Below are positions 11,327-22,717 of a stretch of 64,000 bases of DNA, one piece after another; within the stretch, counting starts at the first letter, position 1; each line of letters opens with the position of its first letter. The notes below the pieces were generated by a model. That model had not been told where the DNA came from. It did not search any database and saw nothing but the letters and a program-made list of their open reading frames with translations. The stretch comes from Carnegiea gigantea (lineage: Eukaryota > Streptophyta > Magnoliopsida > Caryophyllales > Cactaceae): positions 392,501 through 456,500 of the forward strand of contig JAKOGI010000085.1 of the NCBI GenBank assembly GCA_029747015.1, in the 5' to 3' direction. Both the position numbers and the translations under genes were made by a program.

Positions 11327-11392
11327 TCTAAGAAAAGGTTTGAGGCACAGGATGAAAATGCAACTAGGTCACAGGTTGCTCCATACATTAAT

Positions 11393-12725
11393 ATGCTAGA
11401 ACCAAACACAATTTCAGATTCTTCTTCTAATGATGTACCTGAGACACCATCTGTGGTGAGAAGGTCAGCTAGATCAATAAAAGGTAAAGCTCTAGAAAAA
11501 TATTCTCCTTCATTACATTATTTTTTGTTGACGGATGCTGGTGAGCCAGAGTCGTACGATAAGGCTATGCAGGTAGATGATTGGTCCACATGGGAGCATG
11601 TAATGGATGATGAGATTGCTTCCTTGGATAAGAATAGAACTTGGGAACTAACTGAGTACCTATAGGTAAGAAAGCTTTGTTGAACAAGTGGGTGTATAGG
11701 ATTAAGAATGAGCCTGATGGTAATACCAGGCATAAGGCTTGGTTGGTAGTTAAGGGATTTTCACAAAAGGAGGATATAGACTATAATGAAATCTTTTCTC
11801 TTATTGTGAAACTAACTACCATTGGAGTAGTCTTGAGTTTAGTTACAGTTGAGAATTTACATTTGGAGCAGATGGATGTACGTTTTTACATGGTGATTTG
11901 GAGGGGGACTTGCACATGAGACAACCACAAGGATATGCGGTTCCAGCTAAGGAACACTTGGTGTGTCGACTCAAAAAGAGCCTATATGGGTTGAAGCAGG
12001 CTCCGAGATAGTGGTACATAAAGTTTAACACCTTTATGTGCAATAGTGGATTCAACAGGAGTGATAAGGATCAGTGTTGCTGTTTTAAGAAATTTTCTTA
12101 TTCTTATGTTGTGTTACTCTTGTACATGGATGATATGTTGATTGCAGGGTCTAATTGGAAGGAAATTTACAAATTGAAGAAAGAGCTTTCAAAGGAATTT
12201 GAGATGAAGGAGTTAGGTCTTGTGAAATAGATTCTTAGGATGAGGATTTCCAGGGATAGGTTTAAAGGCACTTTGAGACTATTCTAGAAAGATTATGTGC
12301 ATAAGGTTCTAGATCATTTTAGAATTGGTAATGTGAAGCGTAGGAACACTCTATTAGCAAATCATCTCAAATTGTAAAAGGAGCAATGACCCAAGATAAC
12401 TGAGGAGCGGGACTACATGTCCAAGGTACCTTGTGCTTCTGCAGTTTGGAGTTTGATGTATATTGTGGTCTGCACTAGACCACACATAGCGTTTGCAGTG
12501 GGAGCAATGGCTAGATTTATGGCTAATCCCGGTAAGGCACATTGGGAACATGTGAAATGGCTTCTAAGATACTTAAAGGGCACCACTAGTACTTCGCTTG
12601 TATTTGATAAGAGCAAGGTTGAACTAGAAGGGTTTGTTGATGCTGACTTGAGTGGGAATTTTGACACCAGTAAGAGTATAGCTGGGTACGTCTTTACACT
12701 TAGTGGTACTAAGTCGGATGTCTAG
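11393..12725 (+). pseudogene. copia 1 reverse transcriptase
   Basis: Pieces in order are VVRRSARSIKGKALEKYSP, YDKAMQVDDWSTWEHVMDDEI and [46 protein letters not shown] then LHGDLEG in another frame, [27 protein letters not shown] (catalytic YMDD, 12123-12134), RPHIAFAVGAMARFMANPGK and LLRYLKGT. Frame changes occur near 11662 and 11892, with stops near 12009, 12228 and 12373. The YMDD box is intact. Confidence 0.85.
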
Positions 12726-13077
12726 ACTTCAAGTGTATTACAATGTCTACCACAGAGTCAGAATATGGTGCTATGTATGAAGCTGGAAAGAAATGATTTG
12801 GTTACAAGACTTCTTGGAGGTTATAGGTAAGAAGCATCATAATGGTTTTCTCTACAGTGACCATCAGAGTGCCATACAGTTGATCAAGAATCCAGTCTTC
12901 CATTCAAGAACCAAGCATATCAGGTGCAGGTTCCACTTCATTCGTAGGCTGGTTAAGAATGGTGATATACGGCTTGAGAAAATGTTAGGTAGTAAGAACC
13001 CGACTGATATGTTAACCAAAGGGGTTGACATTGGGAAACTGAGATTATGCAAGACCTCAGTTGGCCGCCGTGATTGA
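12726..13077 (+). pseudogene. copia 1 RNase H
   Basis: TTESEYGAMYEAGKE (near 12750, with one frame change) is the conserved acidic copia RNase H motif. SDHQSAIQLIKNPVFHSRTKHI, RRLVKNGDIRLEKMLGSKN and PTDMLTKGVDIGKLRLC follow. The frame ends at 13077, about 95 bp before the 3' LTR, which is the normal position. Confidence 0.83.
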
Positions 13078-13159
13078 TGATGAGGTGATGGTGGTGCACT
13101 AGGCGGATGTGTGATGATGAGAAGTAGAGTTGGTGATGAAGAAGCTAGATCCTTAGTCT

Positions 13160-13172
13160 CCAAGTGCGAGAT
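13160..13172 (+). other. Polypurine tract of copia 1
   Basis: CCAAGTGCGAGAT precedes the 3' LTR and corresponds to the usual CCAAGTGGGAGAT of Tork-type elements, with one pyrimidine change. Confidence 0.7.
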
Positions 13173-13522
13173 TGTTAAGGATGTGGTGCCTAAGTATGAG
13201 TTATGTGACTATTATTTTTTGTTTCAAATTTAGCTAACTTTGTTTAGGCTTGAGTTATTGCTTCCCAACATTAATTTTAGTTTCCTATTTTGATGGGACT
13301 TGTTTTAGCTTTTAGGCGTGGAATATAATCTCCTGTGCTGATATTATTTTTTGGTAAAATTGCAACACAAATTGTAACGTGAGACTCTTGTACTTCCTTT
13401 ACAAAAAAAGGGAAAGAAACCCAATGCATCATTCCGTGGACGTAGCCAAATTGGTGAACCACGTAAAATCCTTGCGTCTCATTTTTTCATTCTTGTTCTT
13501 GTTTCTTGCTATTGTTTGTTCA
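13173..13522 (+). repeat. 3' LTR of copia 1
   Basis: It begins TGTTAAGGATGTGG and aligns with 8743-9090 with scattered substitutions. It ends TTGTTCA at about 13522, whereas the 5' copy continues differently, so the last bases are uncertain. Confidence 0.85.
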
Positions 13523-13542
13523 AAATTTTCATTCTAGTTTGC

Positions 13543-14253
13543 CAGGGGTGAGCATGTCTAATGGTACCCTGGAACCGAACTGGAACTGGTCAAACGGTTT
13601 AGTGTTCAATTCCTAACATTAAGGAACCTATCTCATTGGTTTCTGTTATGGTTCCCAAGCTCGGAACCGAAAACTTGTTATGACATAAAAAAAGGTCATA
13701 GTCTAAGATGTAAACTCAATTCTTCTATTAATCTTTTATATAATAAAATGTCCCAATTCCGACTTCCATAAAGGCAAAACCAAAAAACCTAAAAAACATT
13801 TTCCCTTCCATTGAAATTTATATTCGTTATGTTTGCTTCACGTGAAAATTTATAATTTGCTAACTCGATTTTTTATTTTTGATCTTGTCTAATAAATAGA
13901 TAAGCGAGACTTGCACCGCATCTTAATGAATGTAATTTGCTACATTTAATTGGTAAGTGTTGGCTATAAAGAGATATTTTATAATTTGTAGACCTTGAAA
14001 TGAATCCTGTTATGTTATGATAATTGTTTTTTTATAATAAATAAAGTACCAATGTGAAAATTTAGAAAAGTGTATAGTTGGTGTGAGTAACCAAAATCTA
14101 AACCGAAATCGATGGTTATGGTTTTGATTCCCAAAATCATAGAATCGGAATATGTTGTTCTAGTTTCGGTCGGAAAAATGGGGAACCTGTTTGAACCTAT
14201 TTTAGGTTCGGGCCCCATTTTTGAGGGCGGGTACCCGGAGCCGATCATCCCTA
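13543..14253. mobile_element. hAT-like MITE
   Basis: The left end CAGGGGTGAGCATG and the complement of the right end (TAGGGATGATCGG) are imperfect inverted repeats of the CAGGG(G/A)TG type seen at hAT ends. Inside each end lie sub-terminal GGAACCG/CGGTTC-type blocks on opposite strands, usual for plant hAT MITEs. The flanking 8-mers TAGTTTGC and AAGTTTAA agree at five of eight positions, a possible decayed target duplication. There is no transposase. Confidence 0.6.
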
Positions 14254-15260
14254 AAGTTTAAATTTTTTTTTTAAAAAAGGGTTTGAATAGGTTACTGAAT
14301 AGTTTTTTCTCTATTCATACTTAATTCAAAACTTCAAATAGAGAGCCATATTTTGATGACAAATAGACCCATTGGAATTTAAGTGTGAGGATCATTCATA
14401 AAACATGTCTATCGAACAAATCATGATGTGCTAGAAGTATCTGCTAGGTTCTTTATAAATCCGGCTTGAAACAAATAAGCAACACATAGAAGCCCATCTG
14501 AGGAGGCATGTTAGGCTTCTAAAACTAGGGTTGTCCCATATCGGCAAATTAAGAAGCTTTTAACATGCATATCAACTAATCTGTGGGGATGGTGAAGGTC
14601 GCACCTAAGCCCATGCCAAGTTTTGAAAATGTGCCCATGTTCGTACCTATCAGATATTCAAAACTAACACCCACATTTATACCCATTGAGGTTTATGATG
14701 CGAGTTTCATTTGGATATTCCAAACTAACACCCATATTTAAGTATGACATGCATTTGGACCAATGCTTGAAAGATTACAAAATTATTATTTTTTGGCAGT
14801 TTACTATTAGAAAATAGGAAGTCATACATATTGTTAAATTAATTTTTACTAAAAATGTTTGGGCTAAATTTAAACTAAAACAAATATATGGTTTATCATT
14901 TTAAAAAATGGGTATGGATTTAGGGCGGAAACGGAGCGGGTAAGGCCTATATTCGTACCCATATTCATTTTTTTGATACCCGCTCCATACCTGTTCCATT
15001 CATTTGGGTTTCAAATAGGCATAGGTGTGGGTTTTATTACAAGTCTGACTAATGAGTCACTCCAGCCATGCCCAATTGGTTATGGGTTGACATCTCATGG
15101 ATTCGTACACATTGCTAACTTGTTTCAAGCCAATTTATATCAAACTTAATATGATATCAAAGCTTAATGGTGTTCGATCTTGGTTTGCCACCATCCCCAT
15201 ATCGAATCATACCATTTGTTGGGTCTTGGCAATAGCATTCACATAAGGGGGCATATAAAA
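14254..15260. repeat. Unclassified repeat relic, GGGTA/TACCC-rich
   Basis: No coding potential is visible. From about 14530 the text resembles degenerate LTR or MITE material: GTCCCATATCGGCAAATTAA near 14532; two similar copies of AACTAACACCCA(C/T)ATTTA (14663 and 14723); opposed ATGGGTA and TACCCG blocks at 14900-15030; and AATATGATATCAAAGC near 15147, which resembles a tRNA-Met primer site. I cannot pair terminal repeats confidently. It may be a TRIM or solo LTR interrupted by a hAT relic, or several fragments. Confidence 0.3.
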
Positions 15261-17138
15261 GAATATAATAATGGGGGTTGTCTTGTGTTAGTAAAAATAA
15301 ATTGCCTTGAACTTGTATATAAGCTTATGCGTTAGATCATTCATTGGCAATTGAATTTGGGATGTAATGTAAACCGAGTGAAATACATAGGTAGTTGGTT
15401 TAAAGTCCAATTCATCTAAAATTCAATAGTACCAATATAGGATATCCAAGTGATTTGACACTTATTTCTCTTAAATAGTGTCCCAAATTTAAGTCTTATA
15501 AATGGAAAAAAAATTCATTCTTGGAGAACTTTATCCTTACGTGTCAACATTGACTGGACTTCAACAAAATGTATATGAAAGAACAAGTAAATAAATAAAA
15601 TAACAAACCAAAAATCAATTTAAGTTGGAAATGTTCCTATCAACAAACTACCCCTTGGAGCCAACATTACTTGACTCTAGTGAAATGAAGATCAAAAATC
15701 ATAAAATAATAAACCAAAAGTTAATTCAATTTAATAAAGTTCCTATCAATCAGCCCCCACATTTGAAATAAGATCTAAATTTAAATACAAATCTAATACC
15801 CTAAAATTCTGCCACCAGACGGGGTATGAAAGGTTTGATGCAGTGATCTTACTCCTAAATTGCAAAATTACAGAAAGACTGGTTCCAATAACCATAGATT
15901 TAAAACACAGTAGACTTTCTACTACTCCACATAAACGGAGCAGAAGAAGTTTAGAGGGATATTTTACTTTAATCCATGTAATCTAAGCTAAAATAATAGT
16001 CCAAACTTACATTTTTTAGCTATCTAGATTTTAGACACTCCAAATTCGAAATATAATATGGTTTGAAAGAAATTTACGTTAAAATATTGTAAACCTATGT
16101 TTAATAATTAAACCCAAAGCTACTTTAATGTAAAACTAAATTCAACAAAAAGTTAAAGGAAACCTAGTCCCCCCTCCCATTCTTTTGTTTCTCCGAAAAA
16201 TCATGGCCTTCTCCTTTACTCCTTGTTTTGTAGGGGCTATTAGTATTTTTTATGATATTTCTTCTCCTAAGGAATGTCCCTTTCCTATTTATGAGATAAT
16301 TTTTGTATCGTCTTTTAGTAGATAGTTTTTTATTACTCACTCTCGGCATGGTTCTATCATAGTTTCATGTCATTTTGCTTTCCTAGATTTGAATCACTAT
16401 TTGAGAGCAATATCAATCTGCAATGGCTATAAATTCTTTAAGGATGGGCTATGAGAATAGATAAATCTTTTTCGTTGGAAGGGAATATAAGACTTATAAA
16501 TCCTATTATTAAAGGTTGTATCAAAAAACAATGATTGACTAGAAGAGGAGCATTTGGAAGTGTACTAATTAATTAGTGTTCTCGATCAAATATTTATTTT
16601 ATTATTTTAGTTATCTATTTGTTCGAATTTGATATTTGTTGTGGATACCGGCTTTCACTTAATAAACTTATCCTATATTTTTGAAAAAGCAACATTGAAC
16701 AATTTAGTTCACTACTTTAAGCACAAAACATCTCTCCAGAATGTTGAACATTACACCATCTCGCCAGTATTATATGCTGCCCGTCAATCAAATATGTGAA
16801 TCCCTTGGGCCAGCCTTTAATCCTTGCGTGCGTTATGTATTTATTGGTCAAAATTCAAGAGTAAGCATAGATTACGAAGATGATTGGATGTACTTGGTCA
16901 TTCTGGGCCGCACAACCCATCATCTGCTGCAAAAATACATAAGGTGATGCCAATATAGCTACGGCCTGCAGGTGCAAGTATACTCTCAATCCCTTCGACC
17001 CGAGAGAGAGAGAGAGCGGGAGAGACATATATGGTCATTCTGGGTTATTCCCTGTCTAATGTAGTTTGGACATAAACACATTGGTTCGAATTCACGACCC
17101 CTTCCCCCAAGTCCATGTTATAGCATAAAAAAATTACA
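15261..17138. other. AT-rich stretch without a recognisable gene
   Basis: I see no protein match. A diverged tandem pair of ~110 bp lies at about 15545-15650 and 15655-15760 (CCAACATTACTTGACT and CAACATTGACTGGACT type phrases, then AAGTTCCTATCAA-like phrases). A (GA)n microsatellite is at about 17002-17018. Two ORFs of 60-70 codons (16164-16349 minus, 16741-16947 plus) resemble nothing I know. TGGTCATTCTGGG occurs twice (16895 and 17033). Confidence 0.4.
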
Positions 17139-17143
17139 TAGAT
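17139..17143. repeat. Target site duplication TAGAT, left copy
   Basis: TAGAT immediately before the 5' LTR of copia 2 is repeated immediately after its 3' LTR (27250-27254), which proves the two LTRs belong to one insertion event. Confidence 0.9.
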
Positions 17144-17396
17144 TATTAGGAAACAAATAGCTAGTATACTTTGCTTAGGAAGCAAAGTTCACTCAATATC
17201 TTACAATTATTTTCCAAGAAAATTTTGTCAATATTTTTCGATGGCTTCAGCGGCAAGTTAGGTTTTTGGTCGTGAGCATTAGCATAGATAAATAGCCATG
17301 TAGCTTGGGTTTGTAAGATCATCAAGAATCACAAATACAATATAAAGTCTTGATCACTCTTCACCTATACTTTTATCTTTCATCCAAAATTCTATA
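17144..17396 (+). repeat. 5' LTR of copia 2
   Basis: It runs from TATTAGGAAACAAATAG to TTCTATA and includes ATAAATAGCCATG, a probable TATA region. It aligns without gaps to 26997-27249. The expected TG start has become TA. Confidence 0.9.
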
Positions 17397-17409
17397 TGGC
17401 ATTAGAGCC
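17397..17409 (+). other. Primer binding site of copia 2
   Basis: TGGCATTAGAGCC directly follows the 5' LTR and differs from the initiator tRNA-Met site TGGTATCAGAGCC at two positions. Confidence 0.75.
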
Positions 17410-17539
17410 TTGAGATCCAAAACATTAAATTTTCAGTCATAGGTGAGTGAGACAAGAAAAACTTCGTTATTGAAGCTCATTCTCCATGCTTCCTACACCC
17501 TTTAAAAGGTCCAGGAATATTGATAATTGCATTAGTTTT

Positions 17540-18530
17540 CGATGGGAAAAACTAGGAACTATGGCAAAGGACAGTTTGAATTGCACTGAGATAGATTAGG
17601 GTTCATTGAAGGAACCCTAATGCGACCCGAGAAGGCTACAAAACTGTAGTATAGATTAGGGTTCATTGAAGGAACCCTAATGCGACCCGAGAAGGCTACA
17701 AAACTGTAGTTCTCTAAAGTAGATGCATGGGATTTGGTAAACTCCATGCTCTACTAATGGCTGCTCAACGTAAACGATCCCAAGCTACAACTCAATGTGG
17801 CTTACACAGACACAGCATATGAAATATGGGAAGATTTGAAGAAAAGATATTTGGTAACTAATTTAATGAAAATTCATCAACTTAAATTGTCAATTGCCAA
17901 TTGTGAATAAGGAAATCTTATTGTGCTACTTTATGGAATGAGCTAAATAATCATGTAAAGGTACCAATCTGCACCTATAAAGGGTGCAAATTGGAGCGGG
18001 CAAGAAGCTTCTTCGAATGTATGAAGAGGATAAGGCACATTAGTTCCTTATAGGGCTGAGTAATGATGAATTTTCATCAATATGAAGTCAATTACTTGCT
18101 CAAGACTTATTACCTCAACTTGATAAAATTTTTAATATAGTAATGTAGGACAAGAACCACCAAAAAATCATGGTGCAACGAGACAACAATGTCGAGACCT
18201 AAGCCGGATTTACGGTTAATGTGCCCGAAGCACATCTACCTCACAACGTCAACCTGTCGACATTGTGGTAAAACAGAACATGACGAGCAAAGCTGTTTTG
18301 ACATTATTAGATACTCCATCGGCTAGGTACCGCAAGGAGAAGGACGTACCCATGGAAGAGGTCGAGGAACTCAAGGAGGTCGAGGAAATGCTGGATGAGG
18401 ATGCAGACAAGGAGGCATATATGCAGCCTATACAATAGTCGAGGTAGCCCAGAATCAAGCAGCAGCCAAGACTAAGAAAGTCCTGAGTCCACCTTTGGTG
18501 CCCGGGTTAAGTGCTGAACAGATTCAGCTT
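17540..18530 (+). pseudogene. copia 2 Gag
   Basis: Recognisable pieces are GFIEGTLMRPEKATKL (duplicated), VDAWDLVNSMLY, DPKLQLNVAYTDTAYEIWED and MKIHQLKLSIANCE, then QRDNNVE and the zinc knuckle CRHCGKTEHDEQSC (18255-18296), which keeps all four ligands. A Gly/Arg-rich stretch follows. Several stops (for example after ATKL and SMLY) and frame changes are present. The Gag of copia elements packages element RNA. A perfect 60-bp tandem duplication adds 20 codons at 17591-17710. Confidence 0.8.
17591..17710 (+). repeat. Perfect 60-bp tandem duplication in copia 2 gag
   Basis: 17591-17650 and 17651-17710 are identical over 60 bp (start ATAGATTAGGGTTCATTGAA). The unit is a multiple of three, so it repeats 20 codons in frame, including an in-frame stop at its end. 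Confidence 0.97.
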
Positions 18531-18559
18531 GATTAACCTCATCGATGCGCCAAAAATAA

Positions 18560-19000
18560 GTTATGACAAATTATTAGGTAATAGTGATTGGTTGCTTGAT
18601 AGTGGGGCAACATGCCATATGACAGGTGATCTTAAGAAATTAAGCAAGGCGTTCATCCAATTTTGGTAAGAATGTCAAACGGGAAAAGTTATGTTGCACG
18701 TAAACAAGGAGTGGCAAAGTTAAATCCATACATAATCCTTTATGATGTATTATTCATTCCTTGATTAACTTACAATTTGATTTCAACTGCATAGCTTATC
18801 AATGATTTGGTATGCACAGTGACATTTACTCCAAAACTATATGTGATACAGGACCTTTCTTTGAGTAGGCGAATTGGAGTCAGTAAACAACGAAGAAAGG
18901 TCTATTTGTTCAACTCAATGGCATTGGAAGAAGCCAAGGTAAATCAAATGGAGGTTTGTGATGTATGGCATCAAACATTAGGACATCCTTCAAAGGGAGT
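18560..19000 (+). pseudogene. copia 2 protease and pre-integrase piece, cut by insertion
   Basis: NSDWLLDSGATCHMTGDLKKL contains the intact protease active site DSGAT (Asp codon 18598). A decayed linker leads to FTPKLYVIQDLSLSRRIGV, then VCDVWHQTLGHPSKG of the pre-integrase zinc-binding domain. The frame ends at 19000, where the nested LTR begins; the continuation lies at 24019. Confidence 0.83.
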
Positions 19001-20195
19001 TGATCAGGAAAAGTTTTAATATTTATAAATCTCAAGTGCAAGGTGCATCATTCAGTACTCGGAGTGTCGTCTGCAGGAAGTTGTATTTCCAAGTACTAGA
19101 ACTAACTAAAGCTTCTCAAGCTAAGCAAAACAGTATGGATAGAAAATAGAACTAAACTACTAAGACAAAAACAAAGACTTCAATTATGATTAAACCTGAG
19201 ATAAATTGACTAATCAAGTCAAATCTTAATCTTCCCAAGTTATACTAGTATTTAGATACGATTGGTTGCATCATTAAAGACCACTCAAGCCCTCTCTCAA
19301 GAGTCATGAGTTAGTCTAATTGTTCTAGCCTCCTATTTTCATAAGATTAGTGCAATTAAACTACAAGATTGATACCTCTTGACCTAGCTAGCGACCGAGA
19401 CTATTCTCATGTCTGAATCCCTGCTATTCTCTCTACCCAAACAAGACAATCAATTCACCTCTCAGTATAAGTCAAATGTCCCAAAGCACGAACGAAAGCT
19501 CTTTCAAGCATTTCATCGAACATTTGGCGGGCATGAAAGAAAACTCTAAATTCAAATATAAGCAAGGTAGGTCAAGGCCTAAACAAGAATCAATTGGCCA
19601 TCTTAAGAGCAAATCACAACCAAATATCAAGGCTTTAACTCACAAACAAACATTGAAACCAAAGCAAAACAATAATCTATTGAACTAGCAAACAAACTCA
19701 AAAACATGGAATTAAAGAGAGAGAGAAAAGAGGACCTTAGCATTAAATTTTGAAATTGATCCATCTTCTATAAATTATACACAAAAATAACATAATCTAA
19801 TCTCCTTAAAAGGGGGTTTTATTGGTTAAACCTAAACTAAGAACTCCCAAAAACTCGCGAAAGGAGAGCTGGGGAGGTCCCCAACAAAATGCTTGAAGGG
19901 GCTTTAAATAGAAAAAGTGGATGGATGAGCGGGGACGGCAGTACACGGTCGTGCCAGGTGGGATGGCCACACCGTGCCAAATTTTTGGCACGGTGGCATG
20001 GCCTTGTCTGTCGTCCCTTCTTGCCTTCTTTTGCTATTCTTGTTCCGTCTTTGGTCTTTTTTGCGAGATTTGCTCGATTGAACTTATTACCTACAAAGTA
20101 AACAAAACAAGTAAAATTCCTAAAGATTAAATTATTATATGAGCTAAAAGCTAGGTGAAAGAGGCATATAAAATACGACAAATTATTGCCTAACA
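19001..20195 (-). repeat. 3' LTR of the nested Athila-like element
   Basis: The copy aligns with 22817-24018 along its length (shared phrases: AAGTGCAAGGTGCATCATT, CTCTTTCAAGCATTTCATCGAAC, CAAATTATTGCCTAACA). A GC-rich block at 19925-20005 contains a perfect 12-bp inverted repeat, CACCGTGCCAAA/TTTGGCACGGTG (19970-19995). The ORFs over that block overlap on both strands and are not believed to be coding. Confidence 0.85.
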
Positions 20196-20209
20196 AATAC
20201 CCCCACACC
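20196..20209 (-). other. Polypurine tract of the nested element
   Basis: The minus strand reads GGTGTGGGGGTATT immediately before the LTR start TGTTAGGC at 20195. Confidence 0.75.
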
Positions 20210-21743
20210 GATCTTTTACTCGTCCTTGCTCAAAACAAAGGAGAAACTAACCTAAGAACCTAACTCACTTTCATAGGAATTATGGTTGCATTTAGTGTAT
20301 GCAACAAGCCTTTTAAACCCGTTGGTTCCTCCACATAGATGGGTGAGGTCTTTTGAGGGTTTGTAGAAGATATACCCACAAAATCTTGAAAAAGAAAAAT
20401 AAAAATAGAAAGAAAAATAGAAAATCTTTTTAGATTTACAAACAAAACATAAATATATACAAGAGAGAAAACGATACAGGTTCTAACCAACCAAAGCACC
20501 CTTGTAACAAAGATATTAGCACGCATATAGGCATAATGTACATATCAAGGCTCTCTATCCCCATGGATGACATCAAGGCACTAACTTTTCACCTCACTGT
20601 ACATCAAAACTTTGAATCCATTCCGGTGCTTGTGTATAAGTGCATCAACATCCTAGGACTTAGGCTTACCAGAATCAAACTCTATTTCACTTGACTGACA
20701 CAAACTATATTATTAACTTGTTAACATAGAGTGCAAACTTTCCCAATAGCAGTATTGCCTCAAAGGGTAATGCCCAGTAGTAGTATTGCCTCAAAGGGTA
20801 ACACCCAGTGGTGCATTCCTCAAAGGGATCTTTATCATTCCAGATTTTTATTTTTATTTTTTCTATTTTTTTTTGGGAAAAGAAAACAAAGACTAAAGTA
20901 ACCGTATTCAAGACAAGTGGGAGAGCCAATCATGGAAGACTAAGACCCTAAGCTAATGATAATGGTATAGATAAGGATTGGATTACACATCGATAATGAG
21001 CAATCGGAGTTAGAATTAGGGCCTAGAATGACACACTGAAGGCGAAGATCTATCATGCACATCCTGCTTATATACAAGTTAATAGTAAAAGTACAAGGGA
21101 TTTAAACAGATCAGAATAGCATGAAGCTTCCCCAAAGCCAGTACAAAAATCTATACAAAAACCTAATAATTTTACAAAAATATGCACAAAAGGGTATATG
21201 ATTTCCCACCTCCACACCTAAATCTCACAATGTCATCATTGGGAGTCGAGGAGTCACTACCAGCAAAACATAAAAATTTACAAAATAAACCTATAATAAT
21301 GGATATACAAAAATAAAAGAGAAACAGGAAAAATGAAAAACGAAAAATACAAAATGAAAATAAAGGAGGAAAAATGGAACAAATTTACTAGGTTAGGTGC
21401 TGAGTGTACCTAAGCTATCACCTCCACAAGATGGTGCTATGGGAGAGCTTGGAGGAGCATCAACCACTCCTCCTCATCTTAAGAGCCAAGTCACCAATTC
21501 AGATGCTGTCAAAGCTCGCAGTAGCTTATCAAACACCTTAGCATGCAACTTAGATGAATGTAAGTCAGAGCACACAAATATGAATACATGCATAACAACA
21601 AGTGTTCTCCTAAAGATATCAAATGTCTTGGAAAAATCAAAAGAATAATCGAATGCACTAGTCAATATGATTTTTTCAAGCATGTCCTCTAGGTACATAT
21701 TATAAGGATGTGCCCTCTAAAGGTACCTGGAGACTCAGAACAG
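20210..21743 (-). other. Non-coding interior of the nested element
   Basis: No protein domain is visible in ~1.5 kb. It carries short AT-rich tracts and a tandem repeat of 31 bp (20751-20781 and 20782-20812, with a partial third copy to 20828). This is what one expects from a LARD interior that has lost pol. Confidence 0.65.
20751..20828 (+). repeat. 31-bp tandem repeat, 2.5 copies
   Basis: AGTATTGCCTCAAAGGGTAA starts both full units (20751 and 20782); they differ at a few positions. A third, truncated unit ends in CCTCAAAGGGA. Confidence 0.9.
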
Positions 21744-22717
21744 TCAAACCTCATTCCCCTCAAGTGTCACATGAGAATCAATAAGTAATACATCACAACA
21801 CTCAGGGGAAGGGGAGGGTGACGAACATGAAGGAAAGGCATGGAAGGTATCAAGGTGGTTAGGGGATATATTATCAACCAAATAAGGACTAGTTGAAACA
21901 ATAACCACGACATCCACATATGACCTGCCTACTAGAGTCGCATCAAGATCATGCTCCTTAATAAAAACATCGCGTGACTCAGAACAAGTATCATGCTCAT
22001 CATCACTAGTGCTAATACCAAGGGTCTTGCCTACGTCAAACTCCGTCGATTGAGCTAAAGGGGAAGGTGTATCAAGAAAGGTTATGAAAAACACAGTATT
22101 GTCCCTAAAGGTAGTAGGATAGGATGGAGCAACTGTGAGTAAAGTAGTCAAGGGAGGGTTGAATACTTTCTCTAGTCTGAACTCTAGAGGAGGGAAAGAT
22201 ACCCCATCATCACATAGATTGACATCAAGTCTAGGAGAACTAGACCTAAGGTCGATCTCAAGCAATAGGTCATACTCCTGCATTTTGTTAGCAAACTCAA
22301 CTTGTTGCTCATTCATGGTCTCTATCATACTGGATAGTTTAGTAAAACTATACAATAAGAAATATCCCAAGGACAAGAATTACTGTCGTGGCCAGAACAA
22401 TGACAAATCTTGCACATCGGAGGGGTATAATCAGGGATGCAAGGGGATGGGATACAAGAATCAGAACAACTAGTTTCAAATTCATAAGTATCCTAAGCCA
22501 GCCAATCAAGGAAATCGTATGCTTCATTAACATCTTCAGTACAAAAACCCCAATACTCTAAAAGAGCACGGGTCTCACAATTCACACCCTCATAGACTGT
22601 ATTCAAAATTTTCCACTTCTCCAAACAATAACCACAATGCGTAAGGAAAGCATATAGTTTGTCGTAGTATCACCAAAACAATTCATGCTCATACTGAGGG
22701 AAGTAGGAAGAGGACAT
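21744..22717 (-). pseudogene. gag-like zinc-knuckle protein of the nested element
   Basis: The minus-strand ATG at 22717 opens MSSSYFPQYEHELFW, then LYAFLTHCGYCLEKWKILN, ALLEYWGFCTEDVNEAYDFL, and a perfect CX2CX4HX4C knuckle CKICHCSGHDSNSC (about 22430-22390). After a frameshift near 22370 the frame continues for 210 codons: MIETMNEQQVEFANKMQEYDL, SPRLDVNLCDDGVSFPPLE and acidic, Ser/Pro-rich sequence to a stop at 21744. Two in-frame stops (one probably from a Trp codon) and the frameshift break it. It sits where gag belongs, directly after the primer site, so an RNA-binding role is inferred. I know similar hypothetical proteins from other plant genomes but no assigned function. Confidence 0.6.

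Larger units (their letters stand above)
8743..13522 (+). mobile_element. Ty1/copia retrotransposon (copia 1), decayed
   Basis: The two LTRs are 8743-~9105 and 13173-~13522, with an initiator tRNA-Met primer site, gag, protease, integrase, reverse transcriptase and RNase H in copia order, and a polypurine tract. The protein resembles the Tork/TNT1-type polyproteins. More than ten stops and several frame changes interrupt the frame. The left flank is LINE 1; the right flank is unrelated sequence and no 5-bp target duplication is visible, so the right junction has probably been rearranged. Confidence 0.9.

Noticed and set aside
16164..16349. Basic 61-codon minus-strand ORF (KKLSTKRRYKNYLINRKG)
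   Set aside because: It looks like a small ribosomal or organellar protein at first glance because of its Lys/Arg content, but no motif fits and the AT-rich context alone gives such codons.
16741..16947. 68-codon plus-strand ORF
   Set aside because: It begins with ATG and is open, but I see no domain, no neighbour and no splice support, so it is not listed as a gene.
17072..17095. GGTTCGAATTC as a possible Pol III B box or SINE
   Set aside because: No A box at the right distance, no poly(A) and no flanking duplication.
19837..20208. ORFs of 69-123 codons on both strands in the LTR GC block
   Set aside because: They overlap each other on opposite strands and consist of the GGCACGG/CCGTGCC repeat region of an LTR.
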